Below, in pieces: positions 48,842-60,307 of a stretch of DNA of 64,000 nucleotides. How positions within the stretch are numbered: the first letter of the stretch is position 1; the number at the start of each line of letters is the position of its first letter. Position numbers and translations under genes: made by a program. The notes under the pieces were generated by a model, which was not told where the DNA came from, ran no database searches, and worked only from the letters and a program-made list of their open reading frames with translations. This DNA comes from Myxocyprinus asiaticus (Eukaryota; Chordata; Actinopteri; Cypriniformes; Catostomidae), in assembly GCF_019703515.2 (NCBI RefSeq), contig NC_059346.1:13372501-13436500 (forward strand), read 5' to 3'.

Positions 48842-49923
48842 CAAGGTTGGGGAGTAATGGAATACATGTAACAGAATTACATATTTAAAATACAAAATAT
48901 TAGTAACTGTATTCCACTACAGTTACAGTTTAAATCATTGGCAATTAGAATAGTTATTTGATAACCTAAGAGATTACTTTGCATTTTATTGTCATTTGTT
49001 TCATTTAATGTTTAGACTATTCAATTGGAAAACATTTATCCAAATGATGCGATCCAAGGAGCATTAGAATAGCAATGAAACACTTTCTTATGATGTGTTA
49101 TATTCATACAAGTTCATACTGTTATGAGTGAAAAGGTGTATATGATGTCATTAAGGAACTTTCCCTTGGGAGCTTAATAGAGGAGCTACACAATGTTTCT
49201 ACAGCTTAACAAAAAACAGTTAGAAATGCTTTGACAGATAAAACATAAATCTAATAAATACACGATTGCATGCCTTGTCAATGTTTATGCAGTTAGGGTA
49301 TTTTACAAGAAATGCTAACCAATGTAGCCTTTAACATTGTATGGAAAGCTAGTTTGGACAAGCAAAAATATTTATCCTTGTGTAAATTGTCATGTGAATA
49401 TTTAGCTTTATGCTACGCTAAAATGCTATTTCTTCCCTTTACATGCATCTGTTACCAGGAGCGATTATATTTTATAATAAATTCTATGACGAAAATGCAC
49501 GTTGAAACATAACTTTTTTTTTTTCTCTAGTAAGACCTTTGATATTAGAGCAAAGATGTACTGCAAAAATCATATTCTTAATGAGAATTTAAATACTGTT
49601 TTTTCTGTAAAAATATCTATAAATCCTTAAAACAAGATAAATTTACTTAGTAGCAAAACTGCCTAAAATATTTAGTAAAAAAATAATTAATTAAAAATAC
49701 AATATTTTTTATATATTTTTTAATGGAATGTTAATTTTCGTGCTTTATTTACTTGTTTATAGTCAAAACAAATGAAAAAAAATTGCCAGTGCTGAAGAAG
49801 TAATCCAAAGTATTTAGATTACGTTACTGACCAAGAGTACTCTAACGGAATACATTACAAAATACATTTTACATTCTGTAATCTGTAGCGGAATACTTTT
49901 TAAAAGTAACCTTCCCAACCCTG
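48842..49923. mobile_element. non-autonomous hAT-like element with TSD
   Basis: Left end CAAGGTTGGGGAGTAATGGA (48842) and right end AAGTAACCTTCCCAACCCTG (49904-49923), inverted, with GTAACAGAATTAC / GATTACGTTAC type subterminal sequence. Flanking 8-mers TGAATGTA (48834-48841) and TGAACGTA (49924-49931) match at 7 of 8. Length 1,082 bp. A second repeat (TCCTTAAAACAAGATAAATT, about 49625) also seen near 55056 lies inside. No transposase. Confidence 0.88.
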
Positions 49924-52900
49924 TGAACGTAGTACATCTTTTATTTTTGTCTAGTTTACAACTCTATTTTGAAAGAGCAAGGTAAATCATACTTCCTTAA
50001 AAAAAAAAAAAAAACTAAAAAAAAAAGTCTTACTCCTGCAGTCTGTCTGGAGTGCTCTCTCAAAGTTGGAGGGCTTTGCAGTAATACATAACATGAATTA
50101 TTTGACCAGTGGACCATTCTAAAACTGGCATGTCCACGCTTCCACTGCATCTCCCGATCGGACAAATCCAGCTCAGTTTTGCCAGTTCTTAAGCTTTAGA
50201 CAAATCTTCTGGAGAGCTTGAAAATTTGTGCCCAAGCTCGAGTTAGAGTAATGAACAAAGTCTCCAGCATAATTCCTAAAATGACTGTTTCTTTAGGCCT
50301 ATTACATATGTACCCTGCTGATCCTGTTTTAAGCTGAGAGGTCTTTCTTTACAGACCTGTTCAAGCCCTCTCCACACAAACAGTCAAAACTCAACTTTAA
50401 CATTCTAATTTTATACGGTATATATGCACTAATTTTCTGATATTAACATAAGTAAATAAAGGGTTCAGTTTTCTGGCTATAATAATATCTCCAAATGGGC
50501 TGCAGCTGCAAATATGCCTTGAGAAATAGGTTGTAAGAATTCAGATTTTGAGGGTAACATGATGTTCTCTTTACACAGCACACATTATTTCGTTACAAAA
50601 CAGCTAGGCAGAGCATAATGGAATGAAACAAAACACAGGGATTTCGAGGCACATTTGAAAAGCTAAACTGTTTTTAACTTTTGACATCTGATGCATGTGT
50701 ACACAGATACAATGAAGTGATGATCCACACTCAGATGATAAACTCCTGTTAATTTTTATTACATAAATATTAGGGGAATAGACACAGATGTTTCTGCACA
50801 CAGGCCTTCCTCAATGTGGCATGTGTACAACAGACCCTTAATTAAAAAATAGCATTGATGTAATGCAAGAAGCCCTTAAACTGCTTTAAGCTCAATTAGT
50901 TCATTTTTCAGCCATCTACAGTTTAGCAGTGACCAAAAAGAAAAGTGAAGCTAAAGGATCTGGGGCAATTTACCTTGTAAAATCTATTAAGAGTTTACCT
51001 TCGGGTATTCACATCTGAAATCAGCCACGTATGAAGCCAACAGTCTCAGGGGCTGAGAAGAAATTAGCTGCTGTTTACTTGCGTTTCTACAAAAAGGCAC
51101 TTTAGGGGAAAGTTAGCAGAGTGAGATGATGCATTTCAGAAGTGCGTAGCTAAAATCTACTGTGTGTGTGTGTGTATGTGTGTGTGTTAAGAAAAGAGGT
51201 GGTGCTAGGGGGAGGCCCAGTGGCATTTCTTGCCCTTAATAAAGAGTGGGCTTTTAAATAAATAAATAAATAAATAAATAAAAAAAAGACACACCTGTGT
51301 TTCACATGCATGCTCCTAAGCAAACACACATCCTCAAAGAAACACACAAACAGACACACAGGCCCCTCAGCTGCTTCAAGACTGAGGACACATCTGTGGC
51401 CATGCACCTAGAGGGATTTTCACACTCCTGTACATCCATGATCTAAGAAAAATACAACGTCTAACTCCCCTGGACACGAACACAAATTATATTCTCACAA
51501 TAGTCTACTATTCTGGGCATTAACAGACATATGAGCTGCATCCTACTTTGTATAATATTTACTATGCTATACTGTATTCAAGTAATTACTTTGTTGGTGA
51601 AAATGCAAATATTTACGTCAAAAACATATTGGATCTTGATACCGCCAAACTGTTTGTCACATACTGTTTGTGTTTGCATGCAACCGTTAACTTCTATCTA
51701 AATTCATAACTTTATAATTCATAATCACTTAAATTTTAGGTTCATTCATTTAAAAACTCATAACAGCTTCAGCCTCACATTCCTCTTTATTTTGTATGCA
51801 AAATAAAGCTGAAAGAAAACTGTCGCTAACTTCCCCTCTTTAGTGAAAGAGGTTGTGGGCAATATAGGTCCAAAAAGCATGCACGGATGTATACTTCAAA
51901 CATCCACCAGAAACAGTATACAATCTGGTCACCTTTGATATAATGTACTTTGGCATGCACTAATCTCTATTTCGCACACTATATAGTACAAATAGTATGC
52001 AAATAGGAATGCACCAAAATTTTTGGTGTATTGTGCATGTTTATGTTTTTCTGTGTCTGAGTAAGCTCCTGTTGTTGAATGCATATACAGTACTACCACA
52101 TGAAAGATTATTTATTCTTTCTCAGTGTCTGTAAGCCTGACTGTATACCTTTCTCTGAGGAGCTATTTTGTCATAAAACATTAAACAGAACACAGCTCAT
52201 ATACACACACACATCGCTAGTATAAGCTATAAGTCAGTGTTGGTTCTCTCAAGGTCTGTGCTAATGTTTCATCTCTCTCCTACTCACACACACAAACACA
52301 AATCTGCCTGGACAATCGGTGATTTAACCCTGGAGAACTTTAAAGTGCTGCACAGAGCAATTTATGATCGCAAGTGAGTAACACAATGAATAGACTTTAT
52401 AAACTCGCAGCAGAGTTGCTGCTGATCTAGAATCACTTTCCGAATGGAAGATTGTAAACTTAAATCAAATAACCTTAATGGGATTTTTTTTTTTTTTTCT
52501 TCAAAAAAACTGTTTAGTTTCCTCCATCCTTAGTACTGTCAGGAATCATTTTCACACATAATTCCAAAGAGAGGTTTATCCAGCTACTAGGCTACTAGGC
52601 TTTACAACACCCGAAAGCAACAGTGCTTTAGACCATGTATACAAACACACACATACACACACATGCCCCTAAAAAGAAACTGTGCTCTGGGGACAATTTT
52701 AACTTTCTTCAGGAGAGGGAAAAACTGACTCTCCATGGTACCATATTTCTGCATAATTAATAAATCGTCTCACTTTCATCATGATGCTGTGCCTAAGACT
52801 TAAAAAATCATGTGTAATACACTTGATCTCCTCTAGTGTTGCATCTCTGCACAGAAAGTCTGGGCTTGAAATCATTATTCTGATAGTGGTACTGATACTG

Positions 52901-53042
52901 ATCCACATTTCCCTTTTTCCAAATGGATGCATGAAGGGAGCTGAATCTAGATTGTAAAATAAAAGGGCACATTTTAGGTCTGACTATATTCTCAGTACAA
53001 CATGGCCCTGTATACCTTATTGATTTATACTACATAATAAAA

Positions 53043-53101
<59 letters not shown>

Positions 53102-54675
53102 TTAAACATTATTATATTAAGCAAAGTCATTAAGTGCCATCAAGCTAGACAATCTAATACCTGCAACACAAACTAAGGTTTATAGTCAGCCTCTATGGGT
53201 AATGCACCGTGATATAAGCAGGGAGCTTAGGTGAAAAGGTGTTTTTTCATCATAACTGTTACTGTAATGTTTATTTTAGCATGGCTGGAACACTTATTCT
53301 AAAGGGAAAATTGTTTGCAAGCAGAGATTTAAAAGGATGCCATAAATAAATACAATCATAAATTATATGTCAACATGATTACAACTACACACACTAACAC
53401 ACATAGATGCAATAGGCCTTAAATAGGCCTTCTATATTTCCTTTCCAAATTCAGCATTCTGACTGCTGTAGGAAGATTTTTTCCATTTTAATTACTTATT
53501 GATTTTTATTTTTTTGTGATTCCATTTGGTGCTCTAGTGGCAGAGAATTTACACAAATCACCTTTAACAACAAACTTTCAAGCCAAGAGACTTCAAAATA
53601 GTGTAACTAATTCCCATCCCAACATGAGTTGGTCTTGGCTTGCATCTAAAAGCATTCAGTTAGTGTTCATTGAGAGTTAACTGTAAATTCTATCTGGGTC
53701 AGTGGTCACCCGTATTAGAGCAGTATGCTTCACTGGAGTGCTTTGGCATATAACCTGTTATATCTCTCTCACTATCTCTACAAAAAAGAAACTGACCAAT
53801 CTTTCATGTCCGTAGCACAAACCATAGAGCGAGACAAGTTACATGCTGAAATTGAATACTTCTGGTTAGGTAAGAGCAATAGCAATAGTGATGTTTGCCT
53901 TAGCAAAGACCATTTTAAAAAGACTGCCGGCATTCAGGATAACATTAGGTAAGTAAATGAGAAAACATTTAAGTTTCCATTATCACATTAGCTTACATGC
54001 ATGCACACAGGTCAAGACTCAGTATGTGTGTATACCACTGTGCTCTACACTCTCTTTCTCAACTCTCAATGACCCATAGACTGCTCTAATTGTATTTCCC
54101 CGTATTTTAATTAGCAATGGCTGCGCAAGCAGGGGAAATACATTCTGCCTGCTTGTGTGTGGCAGTAAATCAATACAGTGAGTGTAAGTCCTCTATCCTC
54201 CTCCTGTAAGGCTGTCATCCCTCACACTCACTATGTGTGTGTTTAGATCTCTCTGGGTTCTAACAGTTAGACTGATAAGGCGTGACCTGAAGGTCACCTG
54301 CTGCAAACATCCAAAGGTATTTCAGCATTCTGAAGAGCTGTAGTCAACGATAAAGGCAGGGAAGAGTCTGTCACTGATGTGTGACACAGAGGGTCTAGTA
54401 GCTTAACTTTCTATCACAGATCTTTTTTGACATACGTAAAGCCATCGGGTTTGAAACATGATTGAGAAAAGATGAGAAAAAAAAAAAAAAACTTGTTTTA
54501 CAGACAATACACGGACAATAATACAGGGAAATAATACACTGGAAACATACTGAAGTTTGTAGGTTTGGTTTCACATTGGTCAAGACAAAAAAATAAAAAA
54601 CTATCTAAACTATGCAGATGCACAATGTTTTTCATTTATGCAGTGAAATTGCCTATCAAGCTAAAGAGGTGTTCT
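49924..54675. other. 4.7 kb without recognised genes
   Basis: The longest repeat-poor part of the window. It holds only short microsatellites: (GT)n at 51162-51186, (AAAT)n at 51257-51284 and (AT)n at 53041-53099. Two short open stretches end in splice-donor-like sequence (52330-52373 and 53725-53949), but no domain supports them. Confidence 0.5.
53041..53099. repeat. (AT)n microsatellite
   Basis: About 26 AT units after an A-rich run. Confidence 0.95.
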
Positions 54676-54742
54676 TAAAGGTGTAGTTCACACAAAAATG
54701 AAAATTTGGTCATCATTCACTCACCATCCTGTTGTTCCAAAC

Positions 54743-56171
54743 CAGGTCTGCAACTAACGATTATATTGATAAGCGATTAATCCAGTGTTTATTAGACGAT
54801 TATTCGACTATTCTGCGATTATTGCAACGATTAATCATTAGCTCTTAACCGATTATTCAGCTTGTGCCCTGACTTAAAAGGTTGTATTAAACATGCTTAC
54901 TAACAATAAAGAGGACAAAATCATCTTTTAAAAATACCTTTAATGACATTCACTGAATTAAAGAAAAAAAAAATGTTTTAATAAGTTTAATTCAGTAAAG
55001 AAATTCACAGCAAAAAAGTGTTTGTCTTGTTTTCCATTTAAAATTGTCTAAAAATCCTTAAAACAAGATACATTTACTTGAGAAGTAACATATAAGATAT
55101 TTAGACTTGCTTTAAGAGAATGCATCTTAAATATATCTGTATTTTGTACATAAATGTATTTTTTCACTTGGTTATACTTCTGCGAGTGCAGTAAAGACAA
55201 ACTATACTTATATTCAAGATCTATTCTGTAAAAGCAAGTCTAAATATCTTATATGCTGCTTCTCAGGTGAATGCATCTTTAATATTATATTCAACATTCT
55301 CAGATAACATTTTTTTTTTCTTCTGTAGTATAGCTGCTAAAGAAAATGTATGTTGTTTTAAAGGAGTTTTAGATATTTATATGGGAAAACATGCCAAAAC
55401 AAAAACAAATCAAAAACATATTTTGTTGCAGTGTATAATGGGGCAAAGACTACCCTCCCTCACCTTCAATCCATCTTTAACTCACAAAAAAATTAATAAA
55501 GCTGTGTATTGCCAATTTTCTTCACGATAACAAATGCACAGTGACATATATTATGATTCAATAAGTTGCAAGCCATCACATTATAATCTAGCTGCAGCAA
55601 GTGTGCGCTCGAGGGATGAGAATCCCCGCAACAGAGTGTGCCTCAGCCGGGTGCAGTTTCAGTCTCTCCCCCTTAGATCGGGACATTCGCGAAACTTATA
55701 GAAGAGGCGCTGACCACACAGAGAAATGCCAGTTTCGGAGTTTGTAGTTATTTACATGATCTGCTTCTGTATTATTTGAACTTTAATCAAGCTATAACGC
55801 GTTAAATATAACTGCATTTAAAATGTAACGCCGGGGTGTTTCCTTTAAATCTCCAGCTCCGCTTATTCTACGAGAGTGCTTCTGTATTTACTTATTTTGT
55901 ATTTTTGCATTATAATTCCCTCATACTTTGTGATCTACATCCCCTGAAGCTGTTTGGAAAGTTTAGAGTGCATCTGGACTGTGAGTTGTGTAATTCTTCC
56001 TCTCCTCAGTCAGGCGCGAACTGCAGTGCTGCTCTCACGCATCATCATTAGAGTTTAATGTGATCTCATGTTATGATAAATGAGATCAAACGACTATTTG
56101 ACAATAAAAAAAATTGACAATTTTTTTATTGTCAATGTTGTCGATAACGTCGACTTATCGTTTCAGCCCTA
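54743..56171. mobile_element. non-autonomous hAT element inside a MITE
   Basis: Left end CAGGTCTGCAACTAACGATT (54743) and right end CGACTTATCGTTTCAGCCCT then A (to 56171), diverged inverted repeats. Flanks TTCCAAAC (54735-54742) and TTCAAAAC (56172-56179) match at 7 of 8. Length 1,429 bp. The left side is rich in CGATTA motifs (GCGATTAATCC, ACGATTATTCGAC). It contains a foldback MITE at about 55040-55290. No transposase frame. Confidence 0.85.
55076..55268. repeat. inverted repeat (foldback MITE core)
   Basis: Arms 55076-55113 (ACTTGAGAAGTAACATATAA then GATATTTAGACTTGCTTT) and 55231-55268 are complementary at 35 of 38 positions, separated by about 117 bases. The surrounding TCCTTAAAACAAGATACATT motif also occurs in the hAT at 48842. 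Confidence 0.8.
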
Positions 56172-56245
56172 TTCAAAACCCATATAACTTTCACATCTTT
56201 TTTCCATGCAATGAAATTGAATGGTGGCAGAGGCTAATTCTACTT

Positions 56246-56355
56246 AACAGTTCCTTTTGTGAACAGATATTTTCTCAGAATTGGTGTAGTTTTAGAGAAC
56301 AGCATATAAATGCCTCTCAGCTCCTTTGGCATACATATATTAGATTCACTAGTTA
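56246..56355. other. spacer between MITE and Tc1-like MITE
   Basis: Short non-coding stretch, possibly the decayed right part of the MITE. Confidence 0.4.
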
Positions 56356-57135
56356 CAGTGGTCCCAAAAAATATTTGGACACTTTTGGACCCTTAAGTCA
56401 ACTTAAATATTTAAGAATTATATTACATTAGATTAAAAAACATTTGCAAACTAATGGCTCTAGACAGTTTCTTAAAACTACTTTCACTTTTCTGAGACAT
56501 TTATGCAAAGTCTTTTTGGTGAATGTATGACGTCATTTCAGAATGTATGATGTCGAGTTCAAACAGGTGTCCTAGTGGAATAACCACAGATGTAGTTCAT
56601 CACATAAACTATGGACATGTTCCACTAAGTTTGACAGCCAGAAAGTGTTCAAAGTGTCTTCATTTCAAGCAATACATATATATATATATATATAAAATTT
56701 TGAAACATTACAAACTTCTTTTTATCAAATATTTTTTTTGAAAACTGTGTTTGTGTTCTATATTTGTGCTAAATTATTTCAAATAAAGAAAGACATTTAC
56801 ACATTAAAGCTGTAAGTACGCATTTTCTGTCTTTGCAAAACGGAATTGCAAAAATAAACATTGTTTTTAAAACAGCTTTCTGAAATTTTCTTTTTTGAAA
56901 CACAAAAGGAGATGCTAGGCAGAATGATGGATATCATCACTTTCATTGCATTTTTTTCATACAATGCAAATTAATGGTGACTGATGCTAACATTGATGCT
57001 AATCGTCGTCTTTTGTGTTCCACGGAAGAAAGTCATACGGGTTTAGAACACATGAGGGTGAGTACATGATAAAAAATTTTACTTTTTGGGTTATCCATCC
57101 CTTTAAGTGTTCAGATACTTTTTGGGGCCACTGTA
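56356..57135 (+). mobile_element. Tc1-like MITE with a nested MITE piece
   Basis: Left end CAGTGGTCCCAAAAAATATT (56356) and right end CTTTTTGGGGCCACTG (57120-57135) are inverted. TA lies on both sides (56354-56355 and 57136-57137). Length 780 bp. No transposase, so non-autonomous. Shares its body with 17404-17910. The interior from about 56890 to 57108 is foreign and belongs to the TTCACCCAAAAATG MITE family. Confidence 0.88.
56890..57108 (+). mobile_element. MITE right half, nested
   Basis: AACACAAAAGGAGATGCTAG then GCAGAATGATGGATATC, later GAAGAAAGTCATACGGGTTT and TTTTTGGGTTATCCATCCCT. It matches the right part of the foldback MITE at 36381. The left half is replaced by an unrelated AT-rich piece. 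Confidence 0.7.
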
Positions 57136-57484
57136 TATTACATTCTGACACAATCTTTATCGCTAGCGATTTTTCAGGAGTCTCTTAATGTGTCCCTACC
57201 ATCCATACCCAAATCTACGGTAGTGTCTGAAAAACAAAAGCAAGAGGGTGTATTTTTTTATTCAGTGGAAACATTTGACTTTTCTTCCTTCAATAAGTGC
57301 TGTTTTTGTGCAACTGCTGAACGTGCGATCAGAATAAACTAATAAAACAGAGTCTTTTGTCTCTCATTATTCATCTTCTCTCCCTCCATTTCTCCTGTCA
57401 GTGTGTGACTCACCACAACAACTGAATCAGAGAAGCATTTAAGTGCAGGAACCAATTTTCCCCACCGTATAAAAACCACATGAG
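57136..57484. other. no gene recognised
   Basis: Non-coding spacer, unique-looking, between the Tc1-like MITE and the CpG-rich block. Confidence 0.45.
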
Positions 57485-57895
57485 TACGAGAGCCGAGCAA
57501 TTACCAGCGACGATGACAGCTTTAGGGTGACGCTCGGGTCATAAATTTCTCACTCCGCATGCCGTTGGGACATTTCTACATGCTTTGGATATCAGGACGG
57601 CCTCCCGTAAATTGCAGAAACGTCTATTAGAATACCCATTCTGCCGTTCCTCTCTCCTTACCCATCAACTCACGCCGCCAGGGGAGCTAACCTAGAGCCG
57701 TGCTAACGGCGCCACCGTCATCAGAGTGAGTGCAACAGGGAGAAAAGAGGACTGCGAGGAGCTAATTTGCACAGGAGGAGGACAGCAGGGCTGAGGAGAT
57801 GGTAAGGAACCGCTGAATGGTCGAGAAAGCGGAGGATATGTCAGAGATACGGGCGAAGGCGCTGAAAATCCGAGGAGGAGGACCCGCGAGGCCTA
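57485..57895. other. CpG-rich unique block, possible regulatory region or non-coding exon
   Basis: By eye about 28 CpG dinucleotides in about 410 bases, far denser than the flanks, with GC well above the AT-rich surroundings and no recognised repeat. It includes GCTAACGGCGCCACCGTCAT and GCGAGGAGCTAATTTGCACA. A donor-like GATG/GTAAGG lies at 57799-57804. The open frame 57817-58014 has no domain. It could be a small CpG island, a 5' exon or a conserved enhancer; sequence alone does not decide. Confidence 0.4.
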
Positions 57896-58266
57896 ATCAA
57901 TCAAAGAGTGTGTGTGTGGTGATTAAAAAGCACTCAGGTGGAATTTGTTACACTGAAGAGTTTTTTCTCCTCAAAGAAAGAAAAAGAGTTTGTGAATGGC
58001 AGACACTGAAATAGGAGTACAGATTAAGAAGTCTTGGAGCCAGTCGCTTCTTCGACTACAAAGATCATTTAAGTCTCGTTACCCCTGAATCATTGTACGA
58101 CCCAAAAAAGTGAACAGAACAAGATAGCACGTGGATTATTTGCATTGTGACATTATTTTCATGACAGTTAAACACATTTCCCAACAAAAATATCATAATT
58201 GAAAGAAATTCTCATTCTCATTTCTGTAATGTGGAAAAAACAGTAAGTTATTTAAATTGTAATGTA
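57896..58266. other. no gene recognised
   Basis: Falls from moderate to low GC. The end of the 65-codon frame (57817-58014) lies here. Nothing assigned. Confidence 0.45.
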
Positions 58267-58475
58267 CAGGTGCATCTCAATAAATTAGAATGTCATGGAA
58301 AAGTTCATTTATTTCAGTAATTCAACTCAAATTGTGAAACTTGTGTATTAAATAAATTCAATGCACACAGACTGAAGTAGTTTAAGTCTTTGGTTCTTTT
58401 AATTGTGATGATTTTGGCTCACATTTAACAAAAACCCACCAATTCACTATCTCAAAAAATTAGAATATGGTGACA
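58267..58475 (+). repeat. left inverted repeat of the Tc1 element
   Basis: Outer binding-site repeat at about 58272-58291 and inner repeat at about 58449-58470, with CCAAAATCATCACAATTAAA-complement sequence between; pairs with 59629-59850. Confidence 0.9.
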
Positions 58476-58565
58476 TGCCAATCAGCTAATCAACTCAAAA
58501 CAGCTGCAAAAGTTTCCTGAGCCTTCAAAATGGTCTCTCAGTTTGGTTCACTAGGCTACACAATC

Positions 58566-59570
58566 ATGGGGAAGACTGCTGATCTGACAGTTGTCCAGAA
58601 GACAATCATTGACACCCTTCACAAGGAGGGTAAGCCACAAACATTCATTGCCAAAGAAGCTGGCTGTTCACAGAGTGCTGTATCCAAGCATGTTAACAGA
58701 AAGTTGAGTGGAAGGAAAAAGTGTGGAAGAAAAAGATGCACAACCAACTGAGAGAACCGCAGCCTTATGAGGATTGTCAAGCAAAATCGATTCAAGAATT
58801 TGGGTGAACTTCACAAGGAATGGACTGAGGCTGGGGTCAAGGCATCAAGAGCCACCACACACAGACATGTCAAGGAATTTGGCTACAGTTGTCGTATTCC
58901 TCTTGTTAAGCCACTCCTGAACCACAGACAATGTCAGAGCCGTCTTACCTGGGCTAAGGAGAAGAAGAACTGGACTGTTGCCCAGTGGTCCAAAGTCCTC
59001 TTTTCAGATGAGAGCAAGTTTTGTATTTCATTTGGAAACCAAGGTCCTAGAGTCTGGAGGAAGGGTGGAGAAGCTCATAGCCCAAGTTGCTTGAAGTCCA
59101 GTGTTAAGTTTCCACAGTCTGTGATGATTTGGGGTGCAATGTCATCTGCTGGTGTTGGTCCATTGTGTTTTTTGAAAACCAAAGTCACTGCACCCGTTTA
59201 CCAAGACATTTTGGAGCACTTCATGCTTCCTTCTGCTGACCAGCTTTTTAAAGATGCTGATTTCATTTTCCAGCAGGATTTGGCACCTGCCCACACTGCC
59301 AAAAGCACCAAAAGTTGGTTAAATGACCATGGTGTTGGTGTGCTTGACTGGCCAGCAAACTCACCAGACCTGAACCCCATAGAGAATCTATGGGGTATTG
59401 TCAAGAGGAAAATGAGAAACAAGAGACCAAAAAATGCAGATGAGCTGAAGGCCACTGTCAAAGAAACCTGGGCTTCCATACCACCTCAGCAGTGCCACAA
59501 ACTGATCACCTCCATGCCACGCCGAATTGAGGCAGTAATTAAAGCAAAAGGAGCCCCTACCAAGTATTGA
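58566..59570 (+). pseudogene. Tc1 transposase with one in-frame stop (334 codons)
   Basis: DDE transposase. Start chosen at ATG 58566 (MGKTADLTVVQKTIIDTLHK), where the family normally begins; the upstream ATG at 58530 is in frame but not family-like. A first helix-turn-helix includes FIAKEAGCSQSAVSKHVN, followed by the basic segment GRKKCGRKRC. The frame then meets TGA at 58749-58751 (codon 62) and continues unbroken as ENRSLMRIVKQNRFKNLGEL to AKGAPTKY, stop at 59568. Catalytic residues are D148 (LFSDES), D238 (FQQDLAPAHT) and E273 (NPIENLWG), 34 residues apart for the last pair. A TGA between Asn and Glu could be a CGA (Arg) decayed at a CpG. Otherwise full length and open, so a recent inactivation. 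Confidence 0.93.
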
Positions 59571-59628
59571 GTACATATACAGTAAATGAACATACTTTCC
59601 AGAAGGCCAACAATTCACTAAAAATGTT

Positions 59629-59850
59629 TTTTTTATTGGTCTTATGATGTATTCTAATTTTTTGAGATAGTGAATTGGTGGGTTTTTGTTAAATGTGAGC
59701 CAAAATCATCACAATTAAAAGAACCAAAGACTTAGACTACTTCAGTCTGTGTGCACTGAATTTATTTAATACACGAGTTTCACAATTTGAGTTGAATTAC
59801 TGAAATAAATGAACTTTTCCACGACATTCTAATTTATTGAGATGCACCTG
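59629..59850 (-). repeat. right inverted repeat of the Tc1 element
   Basis: Complement of the left repeat, with TATTCTAATTTTTTGAGATA as the inner and CATTCTAATTTATTGAGATG as the outer copy. Mismatches to the left arm are few over about 210 bp. Confidence 0.9.
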
Positions 59851-60307
59851 TATATATCATGGTAATATTTGTTGTACTTTCATTTATGCTGAAGTGAATG
59901 AAAAACATAATTACAGTATTTTTACTGTAATACAGTAAAACATACTGTTTTACAGTAATTCGAATCTAATACAAATCATAATTAAGAATGAGTATTACAA
60001 CTGTGTATGTGATTGGGGGAGGGGGCCTGAATTAACCACTTTTTATATGAATATCAAATGGTAAAAGAAGCCGTGAGTGACGTCACAGTGGTACTTACTT
60101 CTCATTGGTGGAGCTGGCCTTCCTCTGACAGAACATGGAGAGGGAGGAGGAGCCAGGCACTACTTCTTGCTTGATTTCCCATGCTGCCAGATTACTGGGC
60201 TTCACCACCATAAAATTAATGCCTTCCCCATACTGGACTCTAAGGAAATCAAGAACAGAAGTATTTAAGTACACTAAACAACACACCCTCATGCTTCTGC
60301 TTTTAGC
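59851..60307. other. no gene recognised
   Basis: Contains a short ACTGTAATACAGTAAAAC palindromic patch (59920-59960) and otherwise unique non-coding sequence. Confidence 0.45.

Larger units (their letters stand above)
54676..56245 (+). mobile_element. cyprinid-type MITE, opened by a hAT
   Basis: Left part AAAGGTGTAGTTCACACAAA then AATGAAAATTTGGTCATCAT (54678-54742) stops at CCAAAC. It resumes at 56172 with TTCAAAACCCATATAACTTT and CCATGCAATGAAATTGAATG. Same family as 764 and 36381. The right boundary is approximate. Confidence 0.72.
58267..59850 (+). mobile_element. near-complete Tc1 element with ~210-bp IR/DR ends
   Basis: 1,584 bp, flanked by TA on both sides (58265-58266, 59851-59852). 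Left end CAGGTGCATCTCAATAAATT then AGAATGTCATGG; right end its complement. Inverted repeats extend about 210 bp (58267-58475 and 59629-59850). Each holds an outer and an inner direct repeat: CATCTCAATAAATTAGAATG and TATCTCAAAAAATTAGAATA on the left. That is the IR/DR layout of fish Tc1 elements. One transposase gene lies between, with a single stop. Confidence 0.95.

Noticed and set aside
59198..59479. 93-codon minus-strand frame
   Set aside because: Antisense to the other Tc1 transposase.
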